From contig JAJEBN010000062.1 in assembly GCA_022822525.1 (NCBI GenBank), forward strand, positions 124,001-188,000: DNA of 64,000 nucleotides. The letters are read 5' to 3'. The DNA is from Acidimicrobiia bacterium (GTDB lineage Bacteria > Actinomycetota > Acidimicrobiia > Acidimicrobiales > Poriferisodalaceae). Shown here in pieces: positions 30,089 through 38,395 of the stretch. Position numbers and translations under genes: made by a program. Numbering within the stretch: position 1 is the stretch's first letter; each line of letters opens with the position of its first letter. The notes beneath the pieces are model-generated. The model saw only the letters and a list, made by a program, of their open reading frames with translations. It was not told where the DNA came from and did no database searches.

Positions 30089-30985
30089 TCAGCTGAGCAG
30101 GCTGATCAGGGTTTCGCGGGTAGCTGCCTGCTCGTCCAGCGTCCCGAACGCCATGGCCGCGCATGACGTGACCCCGTGGTCGGCCAGGGCACCGATACGG
30201 TCGCTGACTTCGGCAGCGCTGCCGATGATGGCGATGTCCTCGGGACCGTCGTATCCCTCACGGTCCAGCATCGCCCGGTAGCTCGGCAGGGTGCCGTACA
30301 CCACGAGATCCTTGGCAGCCCGTTCCCGCGCCGTCGCCACATCATCGGTCACGCAGACCGGGAAGCCCGCCACGACCTGCGGCGCAGGCCGCCCGGCTTC
30401 GGTCGCTGCCTCGTTGATCGTCGGTGCGGTGTGGGTGCCGAGGGTCACCGGCCCGGTCATCCACGTGAAGGTGCCGTCGGCCATCCGTCCGGTGAGTCGC
30501 AGCATCTGGCTGCCCAAGGCCGCAACGAACACCGGCGGGGCTTCGGCAGGCGGGGGAGTGATCTCGCCGCGCCCGGTCACCGCGTCGCCGCCGTGGGACA
30601 CCCGTCGGTCGGCGAGCAGTGTGGTGAGGATCGTGAGGTAGTCGCGCATGTGGGCAATCGGGCGATCGAACGAGTAGCCCCACATGCCCTCGACGACCGG
30701 CTTGTGTGACGGCCCGATGCCCAGGTCGAGCCGGTTGCCGATGATCGCTTGGACGGTGAGCGCCTGCTGCGCCAGCATCATCGGGTGTCGCGGGTAGGTC
30801 GGCACCACGGCAGTCCCCACGCGGATATCGGGCACGTTCTGCGTGGCCACCGCGATGGTGGTCAGCGCATCGTGGCCGAAGATCTGCGGGGTCCAGTAGC
30901 GGCCGAAGCCTTGCGCTGTGGCATCGCGCAGGCTGGCCTCGAAACGCTCAGGTGTGGTGTCGAATCCGAACAGCTCGATTTGCAT
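30089..30985 (-). CDS. LLM-class F420-dependent oxidoreductase
   Basis: 298 residues, luciferase-like TIM barrel. Seen: GTAVVPTYPRHPMMLAQQAL, NRLDLGIGPSHKPVVEG and AALGSQMLRLTGRMADGTFTW, matching the actinobacterial F420 LLM subfamily (TIGR03564-like). It probably reduces or oxidises a small hydrophobic substrate with coenzyme F420; the substrate is unknown. Last gene of a minus-strand run of MFS, methyltransferase, LLM, LLM. Confidence 0.85.
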   Translation of the reverse strand: MQIELFGFDTTPERFEASLRDATAQGFGRYWTPQIFGHDALTTIAVATQNVPDIRVGTAVVPTYPRHPMMLAQQALTVQAIIGNRLDLGIGPSHKPVVEGMWGYSFDRPIAHMRDYLTILTTLLADRRVSHGGDAVTGRGEITPPPAEAPPVFVAALGSQMLRLTGRMADGTFTWMTGPVTLGTHTAPTINEAATEAGRPAPQVVAGFPVCVTDDVATARERAAKDLVVYGTLPSYRAMLDREGYDGPEDIAIIGSAAEVSDRIGALADHGVTSCAAMAFGTLDEQAATRETLISLLS

Positions 30986-31049
30986 GCCCGGAGCGTAACG
31001 GCGCGCCGCTCGACGTTTCCGAGGATCGACGGAGTGACACAGATGCCAT

Positions 31050-31128
31050 GGCGCAGGGGCGGCAGGAGACTCTGCGACGTTGCGACCTGCTGGATCGCGG
31101 GAGCAGAGGACCCTGCCGCCCCTGCGCC
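31050..31128. repeat. Structured intergenic repeat, copy 1 (17-bp perfect stem, 45-base conserved loop)
   Basis: Arms 31050-31066 (GGCGCAGGGGCGGCAGG) and 31112-31128 are perfect complements. The loop contains a second stem CTCTGC (31070-31075)/GCAGAG (31103-31108) and ACCTGCTGGAT. A homologous element is at 44258-44338 with a different but equally paired outer stem. Sits immediately after an LLM gene. Confidence 0.85.
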
Positions 31129-31129
31129 T

Positions 31130-32032
31130 CTAGGCGAACGTGTCGAAGAGCTCCTCGAGCGCCTTGAGCTGACCGCCGCTGGTGCTCGACGGCACCAGGA
31201 TCGGCGTCTTGCAGCCGGCATCGAACCATGCCTCGACACCGTCGCGGACCTCGCTGGCCGAGCCGTACAGCGTCGCGTTCGACAGCCAATCGTCGGTCAT
31301 CGCCCGGTTCAACGCCTCGGAGTCGCCCGCGGCGATCGCCGTCTCAGCCGCTTCCATCTCGTCGACCCAGCCGGCTTGCTTCCAGTAGTTCCGGTAATTC
31401 GGCAGCGACACGTAGCCGGCCAGCGTCTTGCGGTTCCGCGCTGCTCCAGCGGCGCGGTCGTCATCGATGACCGTCGGGATCATGTTCCCCACGAAGAAGT
31501 CGTCACGGCTCGCCGCCTCGCCGAGGTGCGCCACGGAGTTCTGGAAGTCGTTGCAGCTCGCATTGGCCCACACCGCCCCTGAGCTGATCTCGGCCGACAG
31601 CTCGGCCATGCGCTGGCGCAGCGTGGCCAGCACGATCGGCGGGAGATCGCCATGCTGTGCCGAGGCCGCCTCCATGGCAGCGATGTACTCGCGGATGTCA
31701 GCGAGCGGCTTGCCGGGCGTGATGCCGAGGCGCTCGTGCACCGGGCCGTGGGTCACGCCGATGCCCAGCCAGAACCGGCCGCCGGAGACCTCGTGGATGA
31801 AGGCCGCGGTGGAGGCCATGTCGACCGGGTTGCGGAAGTAGATCGGCTGCACCGAGGTGCCGAAGTGAATCTCGTTGGTCACATGGGCGATGGATTGGCA
31901 CAGCGCCACCGGGTCGCCCATGGACGGGCAGTAGATGCCGCTGAAGCCGCGCTGTTCTATCTCGGCGGCGATTTCCAAGGTGCGTTCACGGCGACCGCGC
32001 ACGGCCGCCAGCGAGATGGCAGGCATGTTCAT
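31130..32032 (-). CDS. LLM-class F420-dependent oxidoreductase
   Basis: 300 residues, luciferase-like barrel with IHFGTSVQPIYFRNPVDMAS and GGRFWLGIGVTHGPVHERLG. C-terminal PILVPSSTSGGQLKALEELF. Start ATG 32032; an earlier in-frame ATG at 32095 would add a basic stretch overlapping the methyltransferase. It likely acts with the adjacent SMT-like methyltransferase and the other LLM on one pathway (inference from strand and 35-base gap). Confidence 0.85.
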   Translation of the reverse strand: MNMPAISLAAVRGRRERTLEIAAEIEQRGFSGIYCPSMGDPVALCQSIAHVTNEIHFGTSVQPIYFRNPVDMASTAAFIHEVSGGRFWLGIGVTHGPVHERLGITPGKPLADIREYIAAMEAASAQHGDLPPIVLATLRQRMAELSAEISSGAVWANASCNDFQNSVAHLGEAASRDDFFVGNMIPTVIDDDRAAGAARNRKTLAGYVSLPNYRNYWKQAGWVDEMEAAETAIAAGDSEALNRAMTDDWLSNATLYGSASEVRDGVEAWFDAGCKTPILVPSSTSGGQLKALEELFDTFA

Positions 32033-32067
32033 GCGGGGTTTCCTAGCAGACGTGCCCGAATGCCGCG

Positions 32068-33039
32068 CTAGTCGGGCTTGCGCGCTTGGACGCAATACAG
32101 CGGGGTGAAGATGCCGGTCTCACCGCCGTCGACATAGGCCTGCGCCGTGCGGAGCAGCAGCGCCGCGACATCGGTGCTGCCCCTCGGGAGTACGTGCGCA
32201 GCCTCAAGCAGTCGGGTTGTCCAGAGGCGTGGCCGCCGCCCCCCAGAGGACCCGAGCAACGTGCTGATCATGGTGGTTTGGCTGGCTGCCATGGGCTGAT
32301 ACCACGGAGTTGTCGGTCCCTTCAGCGGGGGGGCGGGGGCGGTCGCAAGGTCTGTTCCTTCGATCACCTCGAATCCGGCCGACTCGAGGTCTTGGTTCAC
32401 TTCGCCGAACGTTGCGATCCTCTTGAGCGCGATGCCGCGCCTGAGTTCCTGTTGGATCGCCTGATGGCGCGCGTCGTTCGGGTCGAACGCATCGGTCAGG
32501 CACATTTCCTGACACCAGAACAGGGCACCGGGCTTCAGCACGCGGTGGATCTCAGCAAACGCCGTGACCTTGTCCGGCGCGTGGCAGGTCGATTCGATCG
32601 CGTAGCCCCGGTCGAACGTGGCGTCCGCGATGGTGCTCATGTCCATGAAGCTGCACTCGACGTAGTCCGACCCCTCGAGGCCCACGGCAGCGTCCAGCGT
32701 TCTTGCCCGATCCAGCTGGACCCGGCTGTTGTTCACCCCGGTCACCCTGACACCGGCTTCCGTGGCGACGCGTCGCATCGGGCCGCCGACCCCGCAGCCG
32801 ATATCGAGGACGGTCATGCCCGCGCGTAGCTCCAGCTGTTCGATCATCAGCCGTTGATGCCGGGTTTTGGAATCCTCCAGGCTCTCCTCCCGAGACAGGG
32901 GCGCGAAGTGGAGGGCTTCGCCCCAGCCCATGAGCATGAAATCGCTGCACAGGTCGTAGTACCGCCTCGCGGTCTCGACGTGGCCGTCGCCCGCCGCGCC
33001 ATCCGCTCCTGAACCCGTGCTGTCCAGTTGTTCTTCCAA
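32068..33039 (-). CDS. Sterol C-24 methyltransferase-like (ERG6/SMT-like) SAM methyltransferase
   Basis: 323 residues. Seen: ARRYYDLCSDFMLMGWG and LHFAPLSREESLEDS near the N-terminus, matching the SMT region I pattern; SAM motif VLDIGCGVGGPMRRVA; YAIESTCHAP; and EIHRVLKPGALFWCQEMCL. Known: these blocks typify eukaryotic and some bacterial sterol 24-methyltransferases, though related tocopherol and sarcosine methyltransferases share parts. Start TTG 33039 follows an in-frame TAG, so nothing longer is possible. No sterol-synthesis genes are in the window, so a host-derived or other isoprenoid substrate is equally possible. Confidence 0.72.
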   Translation of the reverse strand: MEEQLDSTGSGADGAAGDGHVETARRYYDLCSDFMLMGWGEALHFAPLSREESLEDSKTRHQRLMIEQLELRAGMTVLDIGCGVGGPMRRVATEAGVRVTGVNNSRVQLDRARTLDAAVGLEGSDYVECSFMDMSTIADATFDRGYAIESTCHAPDKVTAFAEIHRVLKPGALFWCQEMCLTDAFDPNDARHQAIQQELRRGIALKRIATFGEVNQDLESAGFEVIEGTDLATAPAPPLKGPTTPWYQPMAASQTTMISTLLGSSGGRRPRLWTTRLLEAAHVLPRGSTDVAALLLRTAQAYVDGGETGIFTPLYCVQARKPD

Positions 33040-33207
33040 CTACTGCAGCCGTTGACGGATGTCTGAATCTCGATGTGCAGCTCTCAGCGCTCTCGTGACA
33101 TGCAAGAGCGTCTTCGTCTTGTGGAGCACGTTGCCAGCCTGAGAGCCCGTGGATCCGAGCGCTCATGCTGGATCGCCAGCAAAGACTAATCCTCGGGCGG
33201 GTGACGC

Positions 33208-34482
33208 TCACCCGGGCTCTATGGATTGCTCGCGCATCGGCAGCATCAGCAGGCCGAGGGCGATGAGGCTCGTGACGGTGACGAGCCCGATGGCTGGTGC
33301 GAAGCCGGCCGCGTCGATGATGAAGCCACAGACTGCCGGACCGGCGAGCGCGCCGACGCCGAGACCCGTGTAGTAGATGCCGATCACGCCGCCCAGGTTC
33401 TCCACTCCGTACCAGCCAGCCAATACCGACGGCGTGGCAGTCACCCATACGGCCCAGCCGACGCCGTGAGCAACAGCACTGGCAATCAGCACGGCTGGGT
33501 TCCCGTCAGAGAGCCACCAGATCGCCAGCGCTGCCGTCATGGCTGCGAACGCCGCCCGGCACAGCCACATCGGATCGGCGCGGTGGCCCAGTGCGCCGCA
33601 GGCCAGGCGGGCAACCACGCTCGTCGCGCCCGAGATGCCGATGAGTGCCGCGGCCAATGCCGGCGCGACACCACGGTCCACCGCGTAGTCGTTGTAGAAC
33701 GCGACCGGCGCGTAGAAGCCTGGCCCGATCGCCACGACTGCTGCAAAGAACAGCAGGAATCGGCGCGAGCGCACCAGCCGGGTGACACGAACGAGGCCGG
33801 CCGTGGGAAGGCTCACCCGGTCGCCGCGCGTCGCTGCCCAGCCGATCGCCACGAGAGCCACGGCTGCCAGCACGGCGTAGGTCTGGCGCCAGCCCAGTCT
33901 CGAGATCAACGCATGGCTCGCGAGCGGCATGACCAACGTCCCGGCGCCCACGCCGGCCAGCAGGAAACCCATCGCCGCCGGCCGCCGTCGCTCGCTGAAG
34001 CTGCGACCGATCAGGCCGATCATGGACGGGTAGCAGAATCCGGTGGCCAGCCCGACCAAGACGCCGAATGCGGCGTAGGTCTGCCACAGCGTGTTGGACC
34101 AGGCGGTCAGCAGCAGACCCGCCGACATCGCAACCGCCGCGACTCCGACCAGTAGACGGGCGCCGTAGCGGTCGCCGATGCGACCTCCGATGGCGCCGCC
34201 GGCGTAGTAGGTGCAGACGGCTGTCGAGAACAGGGCGGCCACGGGCCCGGTCGACGTGTCGAGGTCATCCGCGATGGGCGTCAGAAACACACCGAACGAG
34301 AAGAGGATCCCGAACGTCACGAAGTTGGCGGCGAACGCCGCGGCCGCGATCGACCACGGTGCCGACGTGTCGCCCGGATCATCGGGATGCCGCAGACTCG
34401 ATGTGCCGGTCACCAGCCCCAAGCCTGCCCTGCGCCGTCTCGCCCCGCCCGGTGCCCAGCGCGAAACTTGGATTACAGACAT
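33208..34482 (-). CDS. MFS transporter, monocarboxylate/OxlT-like
   Basis: About 424 residues with twelve hydrophobic segments. Seen: the A-type MFS loop GGRIGDRYGARLL between helices 2 and 3 and GHRADPMWLCR in the second half; NFVTFGILFSFGVFL in helix 1 resembles monocarboxylate transporters. The first 40 residues are basic and Gly/Asp-rich, so a later GTG may be the real start. First gene of the run leading to the SMT-like enzyme; the substrate is unknown. Confidence 0.82.
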   Translation of the reverse strand: MSVIQVSRWAPGGARRRRAGLGLVTGTSSLRHPDDPGDTSAPWSIAAAAFAANFVTFGILFSFGVFLTPIADDLDTSTGPVAALFSTAVCTYYAGGAIGGRIGDRYGARLLVGVAAVAMSAGLLLTAWSNTLWQTYAAFGVLVGLATGFCYPSMIGLIGRSFSERRRPAAMGFLLAGVGAGTLVMPLASHALISRLGWRQTYAVLAAVALVAIGWAATRGDRVSLPTAGLVRVTRLVRSRRFLLFFAAVVAIGPGFYAPVAFYNDYAVDRGVAPALAAALIGISGATSVVARLACGALGHRADPMWLCRAAFAAMTAALAIWWLSDGNPAVLIASAVAHGVGWAVWVTATPSVLAGWYGVENLGGVIGIYYTGLGVGALAGPAVCGFIIDAAGFAPAIGLVTVTSLIALGLLMLPMREQSIEPG

Positions 34483-34591
34483 GCAATTTCAAGTTTCGAG
34501 CTCCAAACTTGGATTCTGAGGATGATCGCGGCGCTCGCGCGTTGAGTTCGTCTTGCACCTTGGCCGGTACCCTCGGTGGCCCTCGCTTCTT

Positions 34592-34665
34592 GGGGCTGTA
34601 GCTCAGATGGCAAGAGCACCTGCTTTGCAAGCAGGGGGTCACGGGTTCGAGTCCCGTCAGCTCCA
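34592..34665 (+). tRNA. tRNA-Ala (anticodon UGC)
   Basis: Acceptor GGGGCTG/CAGCTCC (one G-U pair), anticodon stem CCTGC/GCAGG around TTTGCAA, giving TGC, T-arm GGGTTCGAGTCCC. CCA not encoded. The next gene's ATG begins three bases after the last tRNA base. Confidence 0.97.
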
Positions 34666-34667
34666 CA

Positions 34668-35084
34668 ATGTCCGATGCGCAGGCACCGAAGCTCCTTGCT
34701 GGTGGCAATCCGCAGATTCCCAAGGGCGACGGCGATGCCCCGGTGCAGGCCTTTATCGAGGCGATGCCGGGCTGGAAGGGCACCATCGCCCGCCAGCTGG
34801 ATGAGCTGATCGAGCGCGTCGTGCCCGACGTGCGCAAGGCCGTGCGGTGGAACTCGCCGTTCTATGGCGTCGAGGGGCGCGGGTGGTTCGCGAGCTGCCA
34901 TGCCTTCACCCGCTACGTCAAGGTGACGTTCCTCAATGGCGCGTCGTTGTCTCCCGAACCGCCAGGCTCGGGCAAGGATCCCGATTCACGCTGGGTGGAC
35001 ATAGGTGAGGGCCAGTTCGACGACGCGCAGATGGCAGCGTGGATCGAGCAGTCGGCAGCGCTCGACGGCTGGCACGGGTTCTGA
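34668..35084 (+). CDS. DUF1801 (YdhG-like) protein
   Basis: 138 residues with the DUF1801 signature VPDVRKAVRWNSPFYGVEG and RYVKVTFLNGASLSPEP. The family is small, cytosolic and uncharacterised, related to the iron-chaperone-like/YjbR fold. The start ATG 34668 is three bases after tRNA-Ala, leaving no room for a ribosome site, so translation is probably leaderless after tRNA 3' processing. Confidence 0.85.
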   Translation: MSDAQAPKLLAGGNPQIPKGDGDAPVQAFIEAMPGWKGTIARQLDELIERVVPDVRKAVRWNSPFYGVEGRGWFASCHAFTRYVKVTFLNGASLSPEPPGSGKDPDSRWVDIGEGQFDDAQMAAWIEQSAALDGWHGF

Positions 35085-35116
35085 TTGGCGGCGGGCTGCG
35101 ACCTCGCGACCGCTGA

Positions 35117-36412
35117 TCAGCACAATTCGAAGCCGGCCACCGGGCGTGTGGGTCGACGGTCGACGACCTGTGCACAGAAGGCTCGTGCGTCTTCGATGCG
35201 ACCGGCTTTGACGTACGCCGCGAGCAGCGTGTTGGTCATGAGGTCGCGCTGGGCGCGGCTGCCGCCGATGCGGACGACCTGGGGGATCAGCGGCTCGAGT
35301 ACATCGATGACCGTCGACCACTGCTCGTCGACGAAAGCGCCGTAGGCGTGAGCCAGGGTCGCTCCGGTGGTTCCCGCCGGCAGGCGGCCCGCCTCGCCAA
35401 GCTCCTGCAGCTGGGTGATGCACGCCTGGAGCTGATCGGTCTCTCCGAGGACGGCGTAGCTGAGCCCGGCATGGGCATCGACGAACACGATGGGCTGCGG
35501 GAACCGCTCCTCGTAGAACTGTCGAACCTGCTGCCAGACGGCGCGATCACGAGGCTGCCCGGCCAGCTCCGATCGCCACATGAACGACGACGAGTCAGAG
35601 AACACGGTGATCGGCGGGCTGGTGGTGGTGCCAGGCAGGCAGTTGTGACGGAAGGCCTGCCATGCGTCGTCGTGGCGGCTGACTGCCATGAGCACCAGCG
35701 CGTAGTGCCACCAGATGTGGCAGTGCAGCACGCTCGCCCGGTCGGAATCGGGGAGCCACTCGTCGAGAAAATCGACCGCCTCGTCATCGGCACCGGCTTC
35801 GAAGAGCGCATGTACCAGCGTGTGGGCACCGTGGGGAGTGGTGGGCCGCTGTTCGAGCGCACGCTCGGCGAGCTGCCGGCCCTGGTCCCAGCGGCCGGTC
35901 TCGATGAGGGCGAAGGCGTGCACGGTGGCGAACCACCAGTCGTCGCCGTAGTGCGGGGCGAGCGGCTCGAGGAAGTCGAGCAGCTCGGCTTCGCGGCCGA
36001 TGCGTCCGCTGAAGCCGATCGCACCGAACACGCCGCAGGCGGGTGCGAGCGCGAACGCATCCCGCGGGCAGTCGATGACGTGCTGGCGGATGAGGTCGAG
36101 CGCGTCAGGCACCTGGCCGGCAACGAGCAGCCGGACGATCTCGACGTGCTGGCGTTCCCGCGCCGTGGCCGCGAGGCTCAGCTCAACGGCAGCCCCCGCT
36201 GAGGCTCGTGCTTCGTCGGGCCGCACGTAGAGCTGGTGCTGGCGGGCCAAGGCAGCGTGAGGGAGGGCGAATCCCGGGTCGGCTGCAATCGCCGCCGCCA
36301 GGCATTCCTCGACCCCGGCCTCGGCGGACAGCATGCGGTCGATGCCCTCGACGTAGGCGTCACGGGCCTCGGCGGAGGCAGTGCTGAGTTCGAGGCCGTA
36401 ACGGTCCTTCAT
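35117..36412 (-). CDS. TTC38-like tetratricopeptide repeat protein
   Basis: 431 residues of helical hairpins: FALPHAALARQHQLYV, WWFATVHAFALIETGRWDQ, PHGAHTLVHALFEAG and VLHCHIWWHYALVLMA match the TTC38 family layout, conserved from bacteria to animals and of unknown molecular function. No signal peptide. Last gene of a five-gene minus-strand series from 40534. Confidence 0.75.
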   Translation of the reverse strand: MKDRYGLELSTASAEARDAYVEGIDRMLSAEAGVEECLAAAIAADPGFALPHAALARQHQLYVRPDEARASAGAAVELSLAATARERQHVEIVRLLVAGQVPDALDLIRQHVIDCPRDAFALAPACGVFGAIGFSGRIGREAELLDFLEPLAPHYGDDWWFATVHAFALIETGRWDQGRQLAERALEQRPTTPHGAHTLVHALFEAGADDEAVDFLDEWLPDSDRASVLHCHIWWHYALVLMAVSRHDDAWQAFRHNCLPGTTTSPPITVFSDSSSFMWRSELAGQPRDRAVWQQVRQFYEERFPQPIVFVDAHAGLSYAVLGETDQLQACITQLQELGEAGRLPAGTTGATLAHAYGAFVDEQWSTVIDVLEPLIPQVVRIGGSRAQRDLMTNTLLAAYVKAGRIEDARAFCAQVVDRRPTRPVAGFELC

Positions 36413-36465
36413 GCGCTCCGTCTCCAGCGTCGCTCACGTCGGGTGTCGGTGGCCCACCGGGGTCG

Positions 36466-37464
36466 TCAAACCACCGCCAGCGACCAGACGAGGGGCAGGC
36501 CGGAGCCGAGCTCGGTCCACTGGGCATCGTCGGACACCTGCCAGACCTCGCCGGTGTCGGTGCCGACCAGCACTCCGCCCACGTTGTCGGGATCGGCGAT
36601 CAGGCCATGGAAGTTGGCCGGCGACGGCGAGTGGGCGTCGTCGCAGAGCGATCGCCACGACTGGCCGTGGTCATCCGACCTGTAGAGGGCCGCGTGGGCG
36701 CCGCCCTCGTCCTTGTAACGCGAGAAGGCCGTGGGGGCACTGGCGACGGTGACGCTGTAGGGATCGCGGCGGTCGATGCACAGCGGGCGCGAGTAGCGCG
36801 GCACGACGCCGTTCCAGGCGTACTCCCATGTCTCGCCGTAGTCGCGGGAGCGGAACACCCCGGCGTTGCCTTCGAGCTCTTCGGCGACACCGTCGAAGCG
36901 GCCGTAGCCGGTGCTGATGAACAGCACCCCGGGCTCGGCGGGGTGGGCGAACATCATGTGGATGTCTGGGTTGTCGCCGGGCAGGTCGACCGTCCAGCTC
37001 TCGCCCCCGTCGGTGCTGCGAGCCACGCCGCCGACCTCGACGCCGACCCAGATGCGGTCGGGATCGTTCTCGTCGATGACGAGCGCACGTGCCCGTCCTG
37101 GCAGGGGAGGCTCGACCGGCACGCACCAGCGTTCCGCTTCGGGGAGCGCGGCGAATGCCGTGATCTCGTCCCACGTTGCCCCGCCGTCGTCGCTGCGGAA
37201 CAGGCCGGCGGGCTCGGTGCTGGCAAAGAGCCGGCCGTCGCTGGCGGCTCGGATCTGCCACACCTCGCGCCCGGCGAGCTGCGGCCCGGCCCAAGTCATG
37301 CCCCCGTCGGGGCTGGTGAACAGGCCGCCGGCCGACCCGGCGAACACGCGGCCGTCGATATCGACGAGGTCGCGGACGTGTCGTGCTTCGAGCGTCTGTG
37401 TGGCTCCCTCGCCGTCGATGACGAAGACGCCCTTGGTGGTTCCCGCAAGCAGCTGACCGTTCAT
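36466..37464 (-). CDS. BNR/Asp-box beta-propeller (sortilin/sialidase-like) protein
   Basis: 332 residues with repeated Asp-boxes: SPDGGMTWAG, SDDGGATWDE, STDGGESWTV, SRDYGETWEY, SDDHGQSWRS, the S-x-D-x-G-x-x-W pattern of propeller blades. No signal peptide and no sialidase catalytic Arg triad that I can identify, so it is probably a cytosolic binding propeller. 52 bases after the UGSC selenoprotein gene. Confidence 0.8.
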   Translation of the reverse strand: MNGQLLAGTTKGVFVIDGEGATQTLEARHVRDLVDIDGRVFAGSAGGLFTSPDGGMTWAGPQLAGREVWQIRAASDGRLFASTEPAGLFRSDDGGATWDEITAFAALPEAERWCVPVEPPLPGRARALVIDENDPDRIWVGVEVGGVARSTDGGESWTVDLPGDNPDIHMMFAHPAEPGVLFISTGYGRFDGVAEELEGNAGVFRSRDYGETWEYAWNGVVPRYSRPLCIDRRDPYSVTVASAPTAFSRYKDEGGAHAALYRSDDHGQSWRSLCDDAHSPSPANFHGLIADPDNVGGVLVGTDTGEVWQVSDDAQWTELGSGLPLVWSLAVV

Positions 37465-37516
37465 GGACTCACCCTAGATCGGACGCGGAAATGGCGGGTT
37501 CGGGCGCGTCAGACGT

Positions 37517-38395
37517 TTACGGATTGCTGTGCTCAGGCTCTCGAGGGTCGTCGAGCGTGATGGTCCAACCGGGTCCGAGTTCGGTGTCGAAGCGGTGCTG
37601 GAACATGGGCACGAGCATCGTGGCGGGCAGGACACACTCGGCGCAGGCTTCGTCGGGAATGTGGATGCTGAGTGTGATGTGGCGTCCGGCGACCGACGCA
37701 GTGAGGTCGGCACGGTCGGCGCGCAGGACAGCGGCCAACTCCTCGACGACGCCGGCGACCGCGGAGTCGGTTGCCGGCGCTCTCGACGCGTCAGCGCTGA
37801 CCAGTTCACCAGCGCGCGCCAGTTGGGCATCGGTGCCGATTCGTCCGTCGTTGCGGGTCGGTTTGGTGCCGCCGGCTGTGAGCAGGGCTAGCACGGTGGG
37901 GGTCACCTCATCGGCGATGGCCACTGCCTCGGCGGAGGTCAGGCTGCCGATCGGGTGGGGCACGGTGGCGAATGGGTAGTCGGTGAAGCCCTGCAGTTCA
38001 GCGATGGCCTCGCCGGTGGCAGCAAACGGCTCGGTCAGGATCGCTGCGGCGGGCACGCCCAGCTCCTCGGAGTGCACGGCGTCGAGCACACTGCTCGACG
38101 AGCAGCTTCCTCAATCGCCGATGGCGGCGATGATCGCCGTTACCTCGGCGGCCAGCGCTTCCACCTCTTCGGGAGCGGCTGGCAGGTTGGCGGTGGGCTT
38201 CATCATCAGCACGGCGTCGCGCGCCCCGTGTGTTTCGATGAGGTTTTGGGCAACACGCCGAAGGATCCTGGGCGCGTGCGTCTTGCCGTTGCTCACCAGC
38301 CCGATGACGGCACCGTCCAGCGCATCCGGTCGCGGCGCGCGCTTCGCCCCCGCGTTGGCCACTCGCAGCGTCGGGTCCACCAGGGTGACGGTCAT
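37517..38395 (-). CDS. UGSC-family selenoprotein, with selenocysteine encoded by in-frame TGA at 38111-38113
   Basis: 292 residues, Sec at residue 95. Seen: the N-terminal part (LVDPTLRVANAGAKR, GAVIGLVSNGKTHAPRI, MMKPTANLPAAPEE) runs to AAIGD, then TGA, then GSCSSSSVLDAVHSEELG in the same frame, giving D-U-G-S-C, the motif that names the family, in which homologues have Cys or Sec. A 9-bp hairpin follows at a SECIS distance. The C-terminal half has CAECVLPATM. Known: the UGSC family was found by selenoprotein surveys; its reaction is unknown, but the U-x-x-C pair suggests redox chemistry. Start ATG 38395 overlaps the upstream stop (ATGA). A standard caller splits this into 94- and 190-residue frames. 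Confidence 0.88.
38080..38100 (-). promoter_or_regulatory. Bacterial SECIS-like hairpin after the UGA Sec codon
   Basis: On the minus strand CGTCGAGCA and TGCTCGACG form a perfect 9-bp stem around GTG (38089-38091). The apical loop starts with G and begins 19 bases after the TGA, within the usual 16-37 range for bacterial SECIS elements that bind SelB. It lies inside the coding sequence, as in other bacteria. Confidence 0.8.

Noticed and set aside
38111..38113. TGA as an ordinary stop or a nonsense mutation splitting the UGSC gene
   Set aside because: Motif position, uninterrupted frame on both sides and a hairpin with correct spacing all favour selenocysteine, though this depends on Sec machinery elsewhere.
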